In this document: positions 1 through 11,172 of the stretch, one piece after another | Position numbering within the stretch: position 1 is the first letter of the stretch | Layout of the letters: the number at the start of each line of letters is the position of its first letter | Assembly (NCBI GenBank): GCA_026122235.1 | Contig: JAOCZM010000134.1 | Span: 6,386,001-6,450,000, forward strand | Direction of reading: 5' to 3' | Length of the DNA: 64,000 nucleotides | From: Vinca minor | Taxonomy: Eukaryota > Streptophyta > Magnoliopsida > Gentianales > Apocynaceae | The notes under the pieces: model-generated | What the model saw: the letters and a program-made list of their open reading frames with translations, nothing else | The model's database searches: none | Told to the model about the DNA's origin: nothing | Translations under genes and position numbers: made by a program

Positions 1-308
1 CCACTTGATTCTTCACTTGGATTGAGTAGTTCTTGACTTTGTTGATCTTCCTTCTTCTTGACTTTGCAAGTACTTCCATAGCATGTGGATTGACTTCATT
101 CTAGTGCTATGAAGTCTTGCAAAGTGTAGCTTTCTTGTATGTAATATCCATACCTTGGTTTACACAAGAAGTTAACTTACCATTTTTATCAATGTTGGTG
201 TGAGTTCTAAGGATCCTATCATTAAGAACAAGTTCACCCAAACATTAGAACTATCAATGATTTATTATCATGAAAACAAGATTGGTCACTTTGCCCTTCG
301 GGCTAACA
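1..308 (-). mobile_element. Sirevirus-like element 1, 3' LTR (partial)
   Basis: Read on the minus strand, an LTR begins TGTTAGCCC at 308, directly after a purine-rich tract, and runs off the left edge of the window. The same sequence type recurs at 19556-19840 and 33978-34150, which are LTR parts of a second element of this family. The right boundary is set by the 5'-TG and the adjacent purine tract. The left end lies outside the window. Confidence 0.75.
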
Positions 309-325
309 ATCTCCCCATTTTTTTT
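309..325 (-). other. Polypurine tract next to the 3' LTR
   Basis: On the minus strand an A-rich then G-rich tract ending in GGGGAGAT lies immediately before the LTR start TGTTAGCCC. This is the expected position of the plus-strand primer of an LTR retrotransposon. Confidence 0.7.
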
Positions 326-2056
326 TATGACAAAACATTGATGCAAATGGGAATAAAATGAAAAAGATAAAGCTTTAAAGCATATAAATATGTATGCATG
401 AGATAAGGGTATTAAGGATATAGGCAAGTAGATGTTTTGAAAAAAACATTCTACTCCCCCTAATTTAAAGAATCCCTTATCTCTCCCATTTTGCAAGTTC
501 TTAGAGGAATAAGCTTTAAATAGTGGAGAAGCTTGATGAATATTAAGATTTCCCCCCCTATTAAAAGGAATTGAAATACCTTTAAAACTATGGAGAAACT
601 TGATAGTCTATTAGATTGATAAAATAAGAACCAAAGAATCAAATCTAAAGACCAAAAATCATTTGAAGAAGGATTAATTTTGAATAAGCTTGGTTGATTT
701 TTAAATACCAAGAGTCCATAATGACATATAAATCAAAAGATGATCATATATGGCTAAAAAATATTATCAACCAAAGCTAAAACAAAGGAGATAAGGATTA
801 AACCTTTAAGCACAATCTCCCCGTTGGTCAAACATACTATGTTAACTATTTAAGATGAAAACATTTTCAAATATAGCTAACAAAGTATTATTGGAAGTGA
901 TACCATAGATACATAAGTTAAACATATGTATCACAACCAAAAGATTTAGAGGAATTGTAAGATAGCACTTTGAGTACATTCCTCTAATAAGTTAATGGTT
1001 AACTAAATGAGAATAACAACTCTTAAGCAAGACTAACCAAGAACCCTAATGCGATCACAAAAGATATGAAAGTGAAGAGTATGATCTCAAAGTTATTTAA
1101 GGAGAATACATGTAGAATATAAACATGTATAACACGTATAAATCCCAAAATAACTTACACAAGTTGGCTATAAGATTAAAGAGATGAAAACAAGCCAACA
1201 AGTGATGTGATTATATAGAATAGGGAAAATTGAGCATACATCACATATTATTGGGGGGGGGGGGGGTATGGGATGGAAACATTTGAAAACTCCCCCTAAA
1301 TTCGTGCCTATATGAATAAAGCATAAAAAACTCACAAATTACTGAAGTTGAAGTTCAAGAATTGCTGAAATTTGGCTTTGGCCGTCGACCTACCATTCTT
1401 CTCTCGGTCGACCGCATGAGTTCGGTCGACCTGATACCCATAGTTCGGTCGACCGAACTTTTGACAGAAAACAGGAAAAAAAACCCTGCAATACATAGTT
1501 AAACCAAGCCAAACATTCATATAAACATATAACAGGCATGTGCAATGCCCCAATCACAGTTTATATCCTTAGTCAAGCATCTAGACAATCAACCACATAA
1601 GATTCATGCTTTTGACTTGAATATAAACACAAAATCAACCCCAATATGCTATATAGATAAAGTGAAATCCAAGCAAAGCATATAAAAACTCCCCCAATGC
1701 ATAAGACACTAAGAATAGAGGGGAGGGGATGAAGGGGTTCAAATGAGCTTCCCTCATTAAGGATCAAATCATTAAGCTCAAAAACTACAACATGCTCATA
1801 AGATCAAAACATAAAAAGAACAAAGCATATTATAGAAAGCATAAAGTTGCCCCTTTAAGCAATTCATACAATAAAGTGAAAATGAAGAACAACAGTGGCT
1901 TTTCAAAAAGGTACACAATGAATATTCAACAAAAATACATGGAAGTGGAATTGAAGTACAAGGAAATGAAATAATATTGAGTTTAAGAAATTTCTCATTG
2001 ATTTGAAGAGTGACTTTTTTCACTTTGAGATCCTTCAATGATTTTCTTGAACTTCT
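326..2056 (-). other. Sirevirus-like element 1, long 3' untranslated region with extra polypurine tracts
   Basis: There is no credible gene between the ORF at 2057-2884 and the 3' LTR. On the minus strand the stretch holds several further G-rich tracts, near 449, 551, 815, 1290 and 1686. Multiple polypurine tracts upstream of the 3' LTR are reported for Sireviruses. Much of the stretch aligns by eye with 19860-22010 in element 2. Short open frames here are AT-rich chance frames. Confidence 0.55.
1372..1456. repeat. Cluster of GGTCGACC palindromes
   Basis: Four copies of the palindromic core GTCGAC lie within 85 bases; three sit in the longer palindrome CGGTCGACCG or close variants. A smaller cluster of the same core lies at 21360-21420, in the same relative place of element 2, and another at 39680-39790. 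GC content is far above the surroundings. Sirevirus LTRs and nearby regions are known to carry palindromic repeats; calling this the same class is inference. Confidence 0.6.
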
Positions 2057-2884
2057 TCAATCATCTTGATCATTTGTCTCCTTTGGTGAAGCATTATTTT
2101 CCTTTTCTTGACTTGTTTGGGCCACATCTTCATCTTTATCTTTACCCAATTCCATTCCAAGGTTTTGGTCTTGACTTTCCATACCAAAGCCCATGTCTTC
2201 ACCCAAAGTTTCTTCATCATCTTCAACATTAATCACACCCTTGGGTTCTTCGTCATTTTTCTCATCTTCATCTTGATTTCCATCATTGACATTGATGGAA
2301 TCTTCATTTGTAGCCTCTTCTTCTTCATCATCCATCTTCTCTTCTTCATCCTCCTCATTAACTTCCAAGGTTAATTTCTTTGATTTGATAATTCTATCTA
2401 TATCATCAACCTTGTAATTCATCACATTGAACCTAGTTTTCAAGTCCGCAACTTGACCTTTTAAATCTTTTACCTCGCCATCCAAATTTGACAACTTTTC
2501 AAGAATCATTTTCAAGTTGTCATTGATTTGGTTAAGGATGTCATTGCTTGCTTCATTTCTAGGTTGAGTAGGTCTTCTATAAACATTTTCTCTTGGAATA
2601 TCCTCTTGATTTCCAAAATGATTTTGAATATTCCATTCCTCATTCAACTCAAAGTGAATGTCTTCATAAGCATCCCCTTGGCCCTCTTGTAATGGCACTT
2701 CTTCATTTAAAGGCACATTTTGCTCATTTTGCATTTGAATTCCCCTTTTCTCTATCTCTCTCCTCAAAGTTTCACACACTTTGGAGGATTTGTTTTGAGC
2801 AAAAAAAGTGGCCAGGAGTTCTTCATTGGTACATCTAGAATGGAACTTCCACTTCTTGTTGAAAGCAGAAAACAGTCCGAACAC
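2057..2884 (-). CDS. Acidic coiled-coil protein in the env-like position of Sirevirus-like element 1
   Basis: Open frame of 275 codons with no internal stop. The first ~50 residues are basic and aromatic (MFGLFSAFNKKWKFHSR start). Residues ~115-165 form heptad-like segments consistent with a coiled coil. Residues ~175-275 are strongly acidic, with long Glu/Asp runs. No zinc knuckle, protease, integrase or polymerase motif is present. It lies upstream of the 3' LTR, where Sireviruses may carry an extra env-like frame, and element 2 has a decayed acidic counterpart near 22414-22656. The start is the first ATG of the frame, but an upstream exon or a longer frame is possible. Function is unknown; the label 'env-like' refers only to position. 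Confidence 0.5.
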   Translation of the reverse strand: MFGLFSAFNKKWKFHSRCTNEELLATFFAQNKSSKVCETLRREIEKRGIQMQNEQNVPLNEEVPLQEGQGDAYEDIHFELNEEWNIQNHFGNQEDIPRENVYRRPTQPRNEASNDILNQINDNLKMILEKLSNLDGEVKDLKGQVADLKTRFNVMNYKVDDIDRIIKSKKLTLEVNEEDEEEKMDDEEEEATNEDSINVNDGNQDEDEKNDEEPKGVINVEDDEETLGEDMGFGMESQDQNLGMELGKDKDEDVAQTSQEKENNASPKETNDQDD

Positions 2885-3010
2885 AATCCACGGACGAAGC
2901 TACGGATGAATGCTTCGTTCGCAATATCGTCCTAGGTATCGTTCTCAAGGATCGTCTACCAAAAAGTTGCTCCCAGTGGTTGCGTCGACGAACCCGCGGA
3001 TGAAGCTGCG
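2884..3010. repeat. CGGACGAA / TTCGTCCG short-repeat cluster
   Basis: Several short direct and inverted copies of motifs of the type GGACGAAGC, GGATGAATGC and CGAACGAATGC lie in ~125 GC-rich bases just upstream of the acidic ORF. Similar clusters lie at 11870-12050, 23890-24000 and 29085-29165, so this belongs to the Sirevirus-like family. Confidence 0.5.
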
Positions 3011-3019
3011 AACGAATGC

Positions 3020-4426
3020 TTCATTCACGGGCTGCATAAAATGGTTTTTCATGTACAAATGTTACACAAAATCTAACTTTCTGCACCACTATGCTTTCAA
3101 CCTAGTAATCCCATAAATTTGACTCCAAACATATGTCAAAACAAATGCAATTCAAACAACTATCATACTCAATCTATAGCCAACAAATCTGACACAAACA
3201 AAACGGAAATTCGTGCTACGAGCACCATGACTGCTCATGCACTTCAAACAGAATTCTCGTGTCAAACCAAATGATATAATCTAAGTAATCACAACACGTA
3301 AAATTCACACAATTGAACTCAAATTCTAGCAATAATTTTAAGTCTCTATTAACAACATTTAACTACTATTACCCGTTAAGAGGGCCTAACTGATCTTACG
3401 TGGATCCGGATACTATTAACCTCCGAGCGACGGGACTTGATATTTTAGGAACATGCCTTGTTATGTTATCGCTCACCCATGTGAACTCACAATGGTTGCT
3501 AACAATCCTACTTATTATTATCGTTAGGAATCGAGTCTGATTACGAACTGACTGGCAGTGTACCCAGGCACTTTAACTGATTATGTTCGACAATGTACTA
3601 GACTAGGATTATCAATAGGCCAAAGCTCTAATTGGGAATCAAACACGTAAGGACTCCAACAAACCGATAACAAATAACAATTACAAAAGCATCAATACAT
3701 TGAATGCAATCACAATCACAACTAAGCAATTTACATCAACACTTCATCCTTTTTAACGTAATAAAAACATGAGTGAAAACCAAATCAACGAAATTCAATA
3801 AAGTCTGTAAAAATAGAATTTCATAATGTTTTAGGGACTGAAATTCAAGGGTGAATGATCCTTACCTATTCAATTTATGCAAAAACTCTAAAAGTCCCCA
3901 AATCACCAAGTCACCAAAACCTGGCAGAAATCAGGCCACTGTGTTTGCGATTACTCTCACTCCAGAACTTGAAACTCTGCTCAATCGAATTCTAAGCATA
4001 GCCTCGTCAGTTAGCTTCGAAACCCAATTAGAATCACTCAATTCCGACCTCTGTAGCTATGGTAATTGTACATAAAACTTTCCAGCACTCTTTCTTTTCT
4101 CTCTCTCTTACACAACCATTACTTTCCTTCTTATCTCCTTTCAAATTTCCCAACCATAACTCCCATCCTAACTCTTCGAATCCCATACACTCTAGCCTCT
4201 AAAGTTCTCAAGATCAACACTTAAGTCCCTCAACTAACAAGTATGACAAAAATGCCCCTCATACTAAACATACAAAATATAACACATAAACATGTTGTAA
4301 TGTATCATTAAGGACACAACCACATTACATATCACATAATATCATGATATAGCAATTAATTAATACATAAATACAAAAATTAAGGCAAGTCATGCAAAAT
4401 TATTTTTCTAAAAGTTCCGAGTATCA
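3020..4426 (-). mobile_element. Chromovirus (Tekay/Del-like) 3' LTR
   Basis: On the minus strand an LTR begins TGATACTCGG at 4426, right after a purine tract that follows a gypsy integrase tail. The LTR body contains the GATCCTTACCT signature also present near 40670 in another gypsy-type LTR. The left end is not defined: no clear terminal CA or target duplication was found, so 3020 is approximate. No gene is seen inside. Confidence 0.6.
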
Positions 4427-4441
4427 CATCCTTCCCCCTTA
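4427..4441 (-). other. Polypurine tract of the chromovirus
   Basis: Minus-strand sequence AAGGGGGAAGGATG lies directly before the LTR start TGATAC. Position and composition fit a gypsy plus-strand primer. Confidence 0.7.
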
Positions 4442-4990
4442 CACGTGTTTCGTCTCCGAAACTTCATTGACCTTGGTTCTCAAACAAGTGTGGATATTTT
4501 TGCTCGGCTTTTTCCATAAGTTCCCAAATAGCTTCACGCTCAGTATGATGTGACCACTGTATCTTCACATAGAGAATGATGCAACGTCTTGGGACTTGAT
4601 TCTTTTGGTCCACAATTCTAACCGGTACCTCAACATAAGTAAATGACTGGGATCCGGCACATACTGCCTCAGTTGTGACACATGGAATACATTGTGTACC
4701 CGTGACAGTGTTGGTGGCAGCACCAAACGGTAGGCCAACTCATCGACCCATTCCAAAATCTCATAAAGGTCAATGTACATAGGACTCCACTTTCCACTTT
4801 TCACGAATCTCATAACACCCCGAGTTGGGGTCGATAGGCCAACTCCTTGCGCAACTTTGATTCTTTCCCGGATTAACGGAACCATTTCCATCTTGACTTG
4901 TACTAATTACGTCCATGTTACTGCTTCTTCCCAATATCGTCCCAACAAACAGGTGACCGACATTTTCGACCATACAAGGCTTCATACAGT
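4442..4990 (-). pseudogene. Ty3/gypsy chromovirus integrase C-terminus (decayed)
   Basis: Minus-strand translation gives the tail of a Tekay/Del-type integrase. A segment like EALYGRKCRSPVCWDD lies near 4960. Further on come a GVMRF..SGKWSP motif and an SRVHNVFHVSQLRQYVPDPSH motif near 4650-4730, which in these elements precede the chromodomain. Frames change at least twice between 4880 and 4960, and the chromodomain itself is not readable as one frame. The rest of pol is missing because a CACTA transposon begins at 5002. Family assignment rests on these motifs and is fairly secure. Confidence 0.75.
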
Positions 4991-5001
4991 GTCATACCTA
5001 T

Positions 5002-5015
5002 CACTACAAGAAAAC
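5002..5015 (+). repeat. CACTA terminal inverted repeat (left)
   Basis: CACTACAAGAAAAC, preceded by TAT, a possible 3-bp target duplication whose partner was not located. Confidence 0.8.
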
Positions 5016-5029
5016 AGTTAAATAGCGAC

Positions 5030-5660
5030 CGAAATTAGCGACCAAAATATTTGGCAACTAAATTACCGACGGAATACCGACCGAAAGGAAACCGAAAAAT
5101 ATTCGGTCGGTATTCGGTTGCTATTACGACGTCCATATCGGTCCCGTTGACCAAATTAAACCGACGTCATTTTTCTATAAGTTACCGACTGAATTCAACG
5201 ACTGAATACCGACGGAATAGATAACGGTGTCAAAACGACGTCGTATTGCTATTTCATGTCGGTAAAAAAATTACTGTTTAAAATTAATTAAACCGACGTC
5301 GTTTGTAGATAGGGTACCGACCGAATACCGACCGTATATAACGACCGAATGCCGACGGAATAGATAACGGTGTCAAAACGACGTCGTATTGCTATTTCAT
5401 TTCTGTAAAAAAATTAGTGTTTAAAATTAATTAAACCGACGACGTTTGTAGATACGTTACCGACCGAATACCGACCGTATATAACGACCGAATACCGACG
5501 GAATAGATAAAGGTGTCAAAATGACATCGTATTGCTATTTCATTTCTGTAAAAAAATTAGTGTTTAAAATTAATTAAACCGACGTCGTTTGTAGATACGT
5601 TACCGACCGAATACGTTACCGACCGAATAGTTATTCGTCATTAAGTCAAAAACGACGTCG
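5030..5660. repeat. CACTA subterminal region with three ~143-bp tandem units
   Basis: Motifs such as ACCGACCGAATACCGAC and AACGACGTCGT recur. Larger units starting with GGTGTCAAAA at 5226, 5369 and 5512 have an exact 143-bp spacing. Repetitive subterminal regions are the usual transposase-binding zone of CACTA elements. Confidence 0.75.
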
Positions 5661-5679
5661 TTTTGGTATTCCGTTGTCT

Positions 5680-7219
5680 AAAATCCCTCAACAGAATTCA
5701 AAATCCCTAATTTTCCTCTTCCCCCTTGCGAAGCTCTCTCTCCCCTTGCGAAATCCCCCGTCGCCCCCTCCGTCCACCACCTCCCCCGTCGACGACCGAC
5801 CGAATACCGACACAAGACGACCGTCCCAGTCACCGATGCCCTTCGGACACTCACCACCCACCGAAGCAACACTCCCCCTTCGGACGCCGCCAGTAAAGAA
5901 GGTGAGATTTCATTTTCGTATTCACCTTATTTTTTTACTGCTTTGCTTATTTTTGAAATTCATGTTTAAATTGTTGTTTTCTAATTGATTGGGTAAAGTA
6001 TATGGTTAAAGGATGGAATGATGGATAGGAAATTAAAAATTGTGAAGGGGTTCATATTTGTTTTCGGATTCCCCTGTTCTTTGTTTTTTATGCCTGCCTC
6101 GGTTTCTTTCCTTTTTCTTGTTCTGTTTTCTATTTCTTTTCTTGCTTCTGTTTTGTCTGTTAAACATCTCCCTTCATGTTTTCCCGAAATTGTAAAACAC
6201 CTAGTTAAGCATAAAAAAGAAACCAGTCAAGTGTAGTACTTAAAGAATTCGCATTAGAACCATTGTTAATGGAAATAAGTTAGCTTTCACGAGATGTCCC
6301 CTTTAATAAGTTGGATGATATAAAAACAAGTTTTATTTTCCATAAATTTAAATTCCATTTCAATGTGAGTTATGACTAGTACATTTTCAGCCATAGTTAT
6401 TAAAATCGAGGAAACTCATACTTTTGTTAAACAAAAAATAAGGACTGTTATATTCATTAAAACAAAATAAAGCAATTTTTTCCTAAGGACATCTAAAGAA
6501 TTTGATAATATGCCTCGCATTACATTTGCAGGCTAATATAGCAGCTAGCACTACCTCCACCATGTCCATCACACACAGTCTAGTGTAGAAGGTGGTGGAT
6601 CTATGGGAAAAATCACAAGAATCGGAAAAGAAAAAAGGAATGGCGATAAGCTAAGGGTAGGGATTCCACACGGCCTTGGGCATATGGTCGTAGAAAATGA
6701 AAATATTTACTTTTCAAAATACATATACATTTGTCACACGCATTTATTTAATATAGTTACCAATCATGGATAATCTTTTCGAATTATATATAATATAGTT
6801 ACCAAGTGATGTCACAGAATTTTCTAAGGTCCTCAATTAAAGTTTACAAATAGATAGATTTGGCCAATAACGAGAAGAAGAAAAAAGAAACTTAGAATTT
6901 ACTTCGCATTCAAGAGAAACCTTATTAAAAAATATTCCATGATAGGGAATAAAGCTAACACAAATATAAGAAATGTAATAAGATTCACAATCTTATATGA
7001 AGTGAAAGTGACGGAAATAATTAAAGTTATTACGTTTTTGTGCCCAGGACTTTTTGATTATGTGTTTTGCATGTTTTGTATTTGATTTTGTATGTTTAAT
7101 TTATTTTATGTGTGATGTGTTAGGATTTTATTTTTTAGGGCGCATTGTTATGTTTTGAAGTAGAAAGAATAATATTTTTTAGGGTGAATTTAATCTTGAT
7201 CCAAATCCATGTATTTCAG
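5680..7219 (+). other. Probable leader exon and intron of the TNP1-like gene
   Basis: Just after the subterminal repeats, C/T-rich sequence (5690-5901) is followed by a good donor, GAAG|GTGAGA, at 5901/5902. A good acceptor, TTTCAG, ends at 7219, two bases before the ATG at 7222. This suggests a non-coding or short coding first exon and a 1.3-kb AT-rich intron. Other small exons inside (for example after an acceptor-like site near 6532) cannot be excluded. No domain is seen in the stretch. Confidence 0.4.
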
Positions 7220-7221
7220 AG

Positions 7222-8840
7222 ATGCCTCCAAAGAAGAATATTCGAGTTTCGTTACCGTTTGGTTCGCCACCCACGTCTGCTCCGGCCTCCACTTCCCAGC
7301 CAGGTTCGTCACCTAATTTGGGGTCGACACCGACATCTGCCCCCGAGCTAGGTACGCCACCTGCCCCCGAGCTAGGTACGACACCTCCTGTACCCGCCAC
7401 TGAGTCTACGTCGGTTGCCGGATCGGCGACTCACCAGTTTCCTGTGCCACCGACGGCGTCTGATACTGGTGGAGTTTTGGCTACAGTAGATACTCATATT
7501 CTCCTGCAGCCTACCCTTGGAACGTAAGTAAATTCATTAAATATTTTTCTTAAGCTAATTATACTACTTGTCGTCATTATAGTAACTAATCAAGTTTTTC
7601 TTTGGTATTATAGTTTTAGATTGGCATCTAGTTGTTCCGCCGCCATTACTGGCATATTTCAAGATCGTTTCAAGGGGGCATACAGCACCATTAAGGATGT
7701 TCCCCAGGAAGAAGAAAAATTGTGGTGGGATGAGTTCAAGGTAAAGCAATTAGTAAATAAGTTAGAATTTAGAAGTCTTTATATTTAATTATCTAACCTT
7801 TTTTTAAAATACAGAAAAAGTATCGCTGGGCTCCGGAGCATGAGGCGGGTGTCAAGTTAAGTTGGCGTATCTTGCTTACGAGGAGACTGAGCGGGATTAT
7901 GAGCGATGCTCGGAAAAAGAATAAGAGGCCCACATGGGTTTCTGAGACTGATTGGGCGCGACTTAATGAGTACTGGCAAACTCCAAGCTTTAAAGCCAAG
8001 TCTAAACAGGCAGCAAAAAATCGGAAAGAATGGAAGGGTGGCAAAGGCCCGATGAAGCACAAGGGCGGTTCGCTCAGCCACATTGAGCACCACATCAGAC
8101 TGGTACTTAAATATAATAATTGACGTATACATATATGTTATGTGTTTATTGTTAATATTTAATTGTTTTAATGATTTCTGTTAACAGGAAAAGGAGGCCG
8201 GACAGTCAGTCCCATTCCCGGCCGTTTACGATCATCTTCATCAACACCATATCGGCCCAAAGAAAGGCGAATGGGTTGATGAAGATTCTAGAAAGTTGTC
8301 TGTAAGTATATCATATCATTGCCTTTTGTCCATTTTTGATATTTGATTAGGTATTCTCCGTTTTCATAACCTGACACAAAAATTTTCAGGGGGTGTTCCA
8401 TGCGGTTTATGACGACGCTGCAAGCCAAGCAACTCAAGCCGGACTACCTCCTACGGATTTGCCGACTCAAATTGTTTTGTCTGCTGAGGCTGCAGGTGGG
8501 ATAAGAAATGGACGTGTCTAAGGACTCGGTTCCTTTAGTGATGTGGTAAAGACGAGGCAGCAAGGCAGTCTCGCATTTAGCCATGGAACAAATGCGCACC
8601 GAAATGGAAGCAAAGTTGAAGAATGATATGGCCGAGCAGAAAAGAGAATTCAAAATGAGGGAAAAGAAGAGAAACAAGGGTTTAGCTAGTATCTTAGCTA
8701 ACATTTTAACAAGTAGGGACAATGTTATATTAAGTGCCTCTGAGATAGAGGACAAGTTGAGTAGTGTCTTAGACGACGACGTAGAATCAGACTATGACGA
8801 TGACCCCCTAACTGTCGATGAAGTTTTGGGGAGTCAATAG
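7222..8840 (+). pseudogene. TNP1-like CACTA transposase (Transposase_24 / Ptta family), five exons visible, broken near the end
   Basis: Exons fit consensus splice sites and keep frame: 7222-7523, 7614-7740, 7815-8102, 8188-8301 and 8390 onward. Exon 1 encodes a Pro/Ser/Thr-rich low-complexity N-terminus. Exons 2-4 encode the plant En/Spm Transposase_24 core, with W-rich motifs (EKLWWDEFK, KKYRWAPEH, ARKKNKRPTW, NEYWQTPSFK) and a GGSLSHIEHH-like motif. In the last exon an in-frame TAA at 8519-8521 interrupts a motif that otherwise continues as GLGSFSDVV. A frame change before 8583 then leads into a charged coiled-coil tail with an acidic end, stopping at 8840. So the copy is probably inactive, though the five-exon structure is well preserved. 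TNP1-type proteins bind subterminal repeats; that role here is family knowledge. Confidence 0.75.
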
Positions 8841-9009
8841 AGCACTTATTAATTTTGTATCAATTGCGTACTTATGTTATTTTTTTAATGCTTGTTTTAA
8901 AGTTATGTTTTGTGATTAGTTTGAATTTATAGTTTTGGGTTATGTTTTCTGTTATGTTGTCTGAATTGTGCAGGGGTTCTGTTATAGGTATCCTGTTTAG
9001 CTTCTGGAA

Positions 9010-9185
9010 AATTGGTCTTATGGCGACCGATTAGCGACCGACTTAAGACCGTTTAAGGGTTTAGGGTTAGGGTTTAGCGACCTCCTAGCGACGGACTGAC
9101 ATATTTAATAGAATATGGCATTGTGACCGACTAGCGACCGTACATGACAATTCGGTCGTAATTCGGTCGTTATATTCTCCCGGAT
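9010..9185. repeat. CACTA subterminal motifs downstream of the TNP1-like gene
   Basis: Repeated GCGACCGA, CTAGCGACCG and ATTCGGTCGT motifs in both orientations follow the gene by ~170 bases. They may mark the approach to a right end, but no terminal repeat follows. Confidence 0.5.
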
Positions 9186-9514
9186 TCCGTTTTTATTAAA
9201 TAGCGATGATTTTAAGCATATATAAAACATATTTGCCTATTTTAGTTAATTTTAGTAATATATACATATATACACATTAACCTGAATAGTGAAACAAATA
9301 AAATTTATACTTATTCACAGAATACCTATATAGACTGGAAGCAGATCAAATGAGGTAATACATTTATGTGTACATTTACATGATATCACTAAGTAATGTA
9401 AATAAAATTTTAATAATTGCTCATTAATGGTCAAATAAATAGTACAATAATAATATTTGTTCGCATTCGCATTTTGAGAGATGTTGGCTTTCAAATTTAT
9501 AATTGTTTAATACA

Positions 9515-10230
9515 GCGACCGAATATGCCAGGGCCGTCGCTATTCGGTCGTTACCCTTCATTACAGAAATGGTGCCATCTTGTACCGTTTGCGGGTTCAA
9601 TGTTTTTAAATCTGAACAAGTGTTCTCTCATCCTTCTTGGCGACCGAATGGCGACCGAATATGCCAGGGCCGTCGCTATTCGGTCATTAACCTTCATTAC
9701 AGAAACGGTGCCGTCTTGTACCGTTTGCGGGTTCAATGTTTTTAAATCTGAACAAGTGTTCTCTCATCCTTCTTGGCGACCGAATATGCCAGGGCCGTCG
9801 CTATTCGGTCGTTACCCTTCATTACAGAAACGGTGCCGTCTTGTACCGTTTGCGGGTTCAATGTTTTTAAATCTGAACAAGTGTTCTCTCATCCTTCTTG
9901 GCGACCGAATATGCCAGGGTCGTCGCTATTCGGTCGTTACCCTTTATTACAGAAACGGTGCCGTCTTGTACCGTTTGCGGGTTCAATGTTTTTAAATCTG
10001 AACAAGTGTTCTCTCATCCTTCTTGGCGACCGAATATGCCAGGGCAGTCGCTATTCGGTCGTTACCCTTCATTACAGAAACGGTGCCGTCTTGTACCGTT
10101 TGCGGGTTCAATGTTTTTAAATCTGAACAAGTGTTCTCTCATCCTTCTTGGCGGCCGAATGGCGACCGAATATGCCAGGGCCGTCGCTATTCGGTCGTTA
10201 CCCTTCATTACAGAAATGGTGTCGTTTTGT
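9515..10230. repeat. 125-bp tandem array with an internal palindrome
   Basis: Units start GCGACCGAATATGCCAGGG at 9515, 9651, 9776, 9901, 10026 and 10162. Spacing is 125 bp, or 136 bp where an 11-base GCGACCGAATG block is duplicated. Copies are nearly identical. Each holds a perfect 10-bp inverted pair, CGACCGAATA and TATTCGGTCG, around a 15-base loop. Because 125 is not a multiple of three, the array yields long open frames in several phases; these are not genes. It is probably a CACTA subterminal array. Confidence 0.85.
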
Positions 10231-11172
10231 GCGATTCCCCCCCCCCTCTAAAATTGACTTAAAACCAGAAACCCTCCCCTTTACACATTCTGCAGCCGCG
10301 ATTTCTAACTCCATCACCACCTCCTCTAGTGATTTCTTCCAAAATCTACCTTGAAACTCCACCCTCCTCCCATCACCACCACCTCCGACAACTCCAAGAC
10401 GGCGCCACCACCTCCGGCATCCGCAAGACTTCCCCAACACCTCCAATTTCAGTTGGGTATTTGGTGAGAATCTCTTATTCTCTATTTATTTTAATGTTAT
10501 TAATGTCAATATTTATGCTCTTTTATATCATTTATTATTTAGCTTAATCAAAATGTGGTATAAGGGATAAAAAAAAAAAATCATGAGAGCACAAATTGTT
10601 CACAAAGAATCAAATTTTAGGGCAATTTACCTTTTATTAGGTTTACAACATACCATTTATTTTTTGCATATTAAATGATGATATGAAAGTGGCAAAATTT
10701 TATAAGTTTACTAGCATTTTGTTAATGCACAACAAGAAAATTGTCACATTTGACCAATATTTGTTTTTTGGAGCAGTTTCCGATCACCCAATTGCGTGGT
10801 ATTGATGAGACCTGCCAGGAAGACCTTCATTGTAATTTGTCCCGGTTTATGCTTCTTTGTATTATCCCAATGATTTTATTTCTTTGTATTATCTCCCATG
10901 ATTTTATTTCTTTGTATTATCTCCCATGATTTTATGTCTTTGTATTATCTCTCATTATTTTATATCTTTGTATTATATTGCAACAAACAAACAAACTAAT
11001 GTTGAAAATAATCGAAATAGTTGACAAAATTCCATTTAAAATAGTAGACAAGATGCCATTATCACACGTTAATAATTACTTGGAAATAAGGGTGACAAAT
11101 CATCAAAATAACATTCAAAGTTAATATGCATTTAATTATTAAGTCTTTGTATACGCAGATATTGTGTTTGTA
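10231..11172 (+). other. Upstream region of the TNP2-like gene
   Basis: A C-rich stretch (10230-10460) resembling a 5' untranslated exon ends near GTATTTGGTGAGAA, a possible donor at ~10462. AT-rich, intron-like sequence follows, and an acceptor-like GCAG lies near 11158 just before the ATG at 11173. The layout matches the leader of the TNP1-like gene. No conserved coding sequence is seen. Confidence 0.35.

Larger units (their letters stand above)
5002..9190 (+). mobile_element. CACTA (En/Spm) transposon with intact left end
   Basis: The sequence at 5002 is CACTACAAGAAAAC, the canonical terminal inverted repeat of plant CACTA elements. It is followed by dense subterminal copies of CGACCGAAT-type motifs and then a spliced TNP1-like gene. 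Similar subterminal motifs resume at 9010-9180 after the gene. No matching right terminus (TTTTCTTGTAGTG) was found, so the right boundary is arbitrary: the element may continue through the tandem array and TNP2 fragment to about 11860. It is inserted in the chromovirus integrase remnant. Confidence 0.7.

Noticed and set aside
1252..1266. Poly-G run, and a similar run at 35635-35647
   Set aside because: Simple homopolymers beside retrotransposon purine tracts; length may be a sequencing artefact.
9048..9076. Telomere-like TTTAGGGTTAGGGTTTAG
   Set aside because: Only about two and a half units, embedded in CACTA subterminal sequence; not a telomeric tract.
9515..10230. CRISPR-like repeat spacing
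   Set aside because: Units are contiguous with no unique spacers, and the genome is eukaryotic.
9417..10262. Long plus-strand open frames rich in repeated peptides
   Set aside because: They arise from the 125-bp tandem array in several phases and have no start context or domain.
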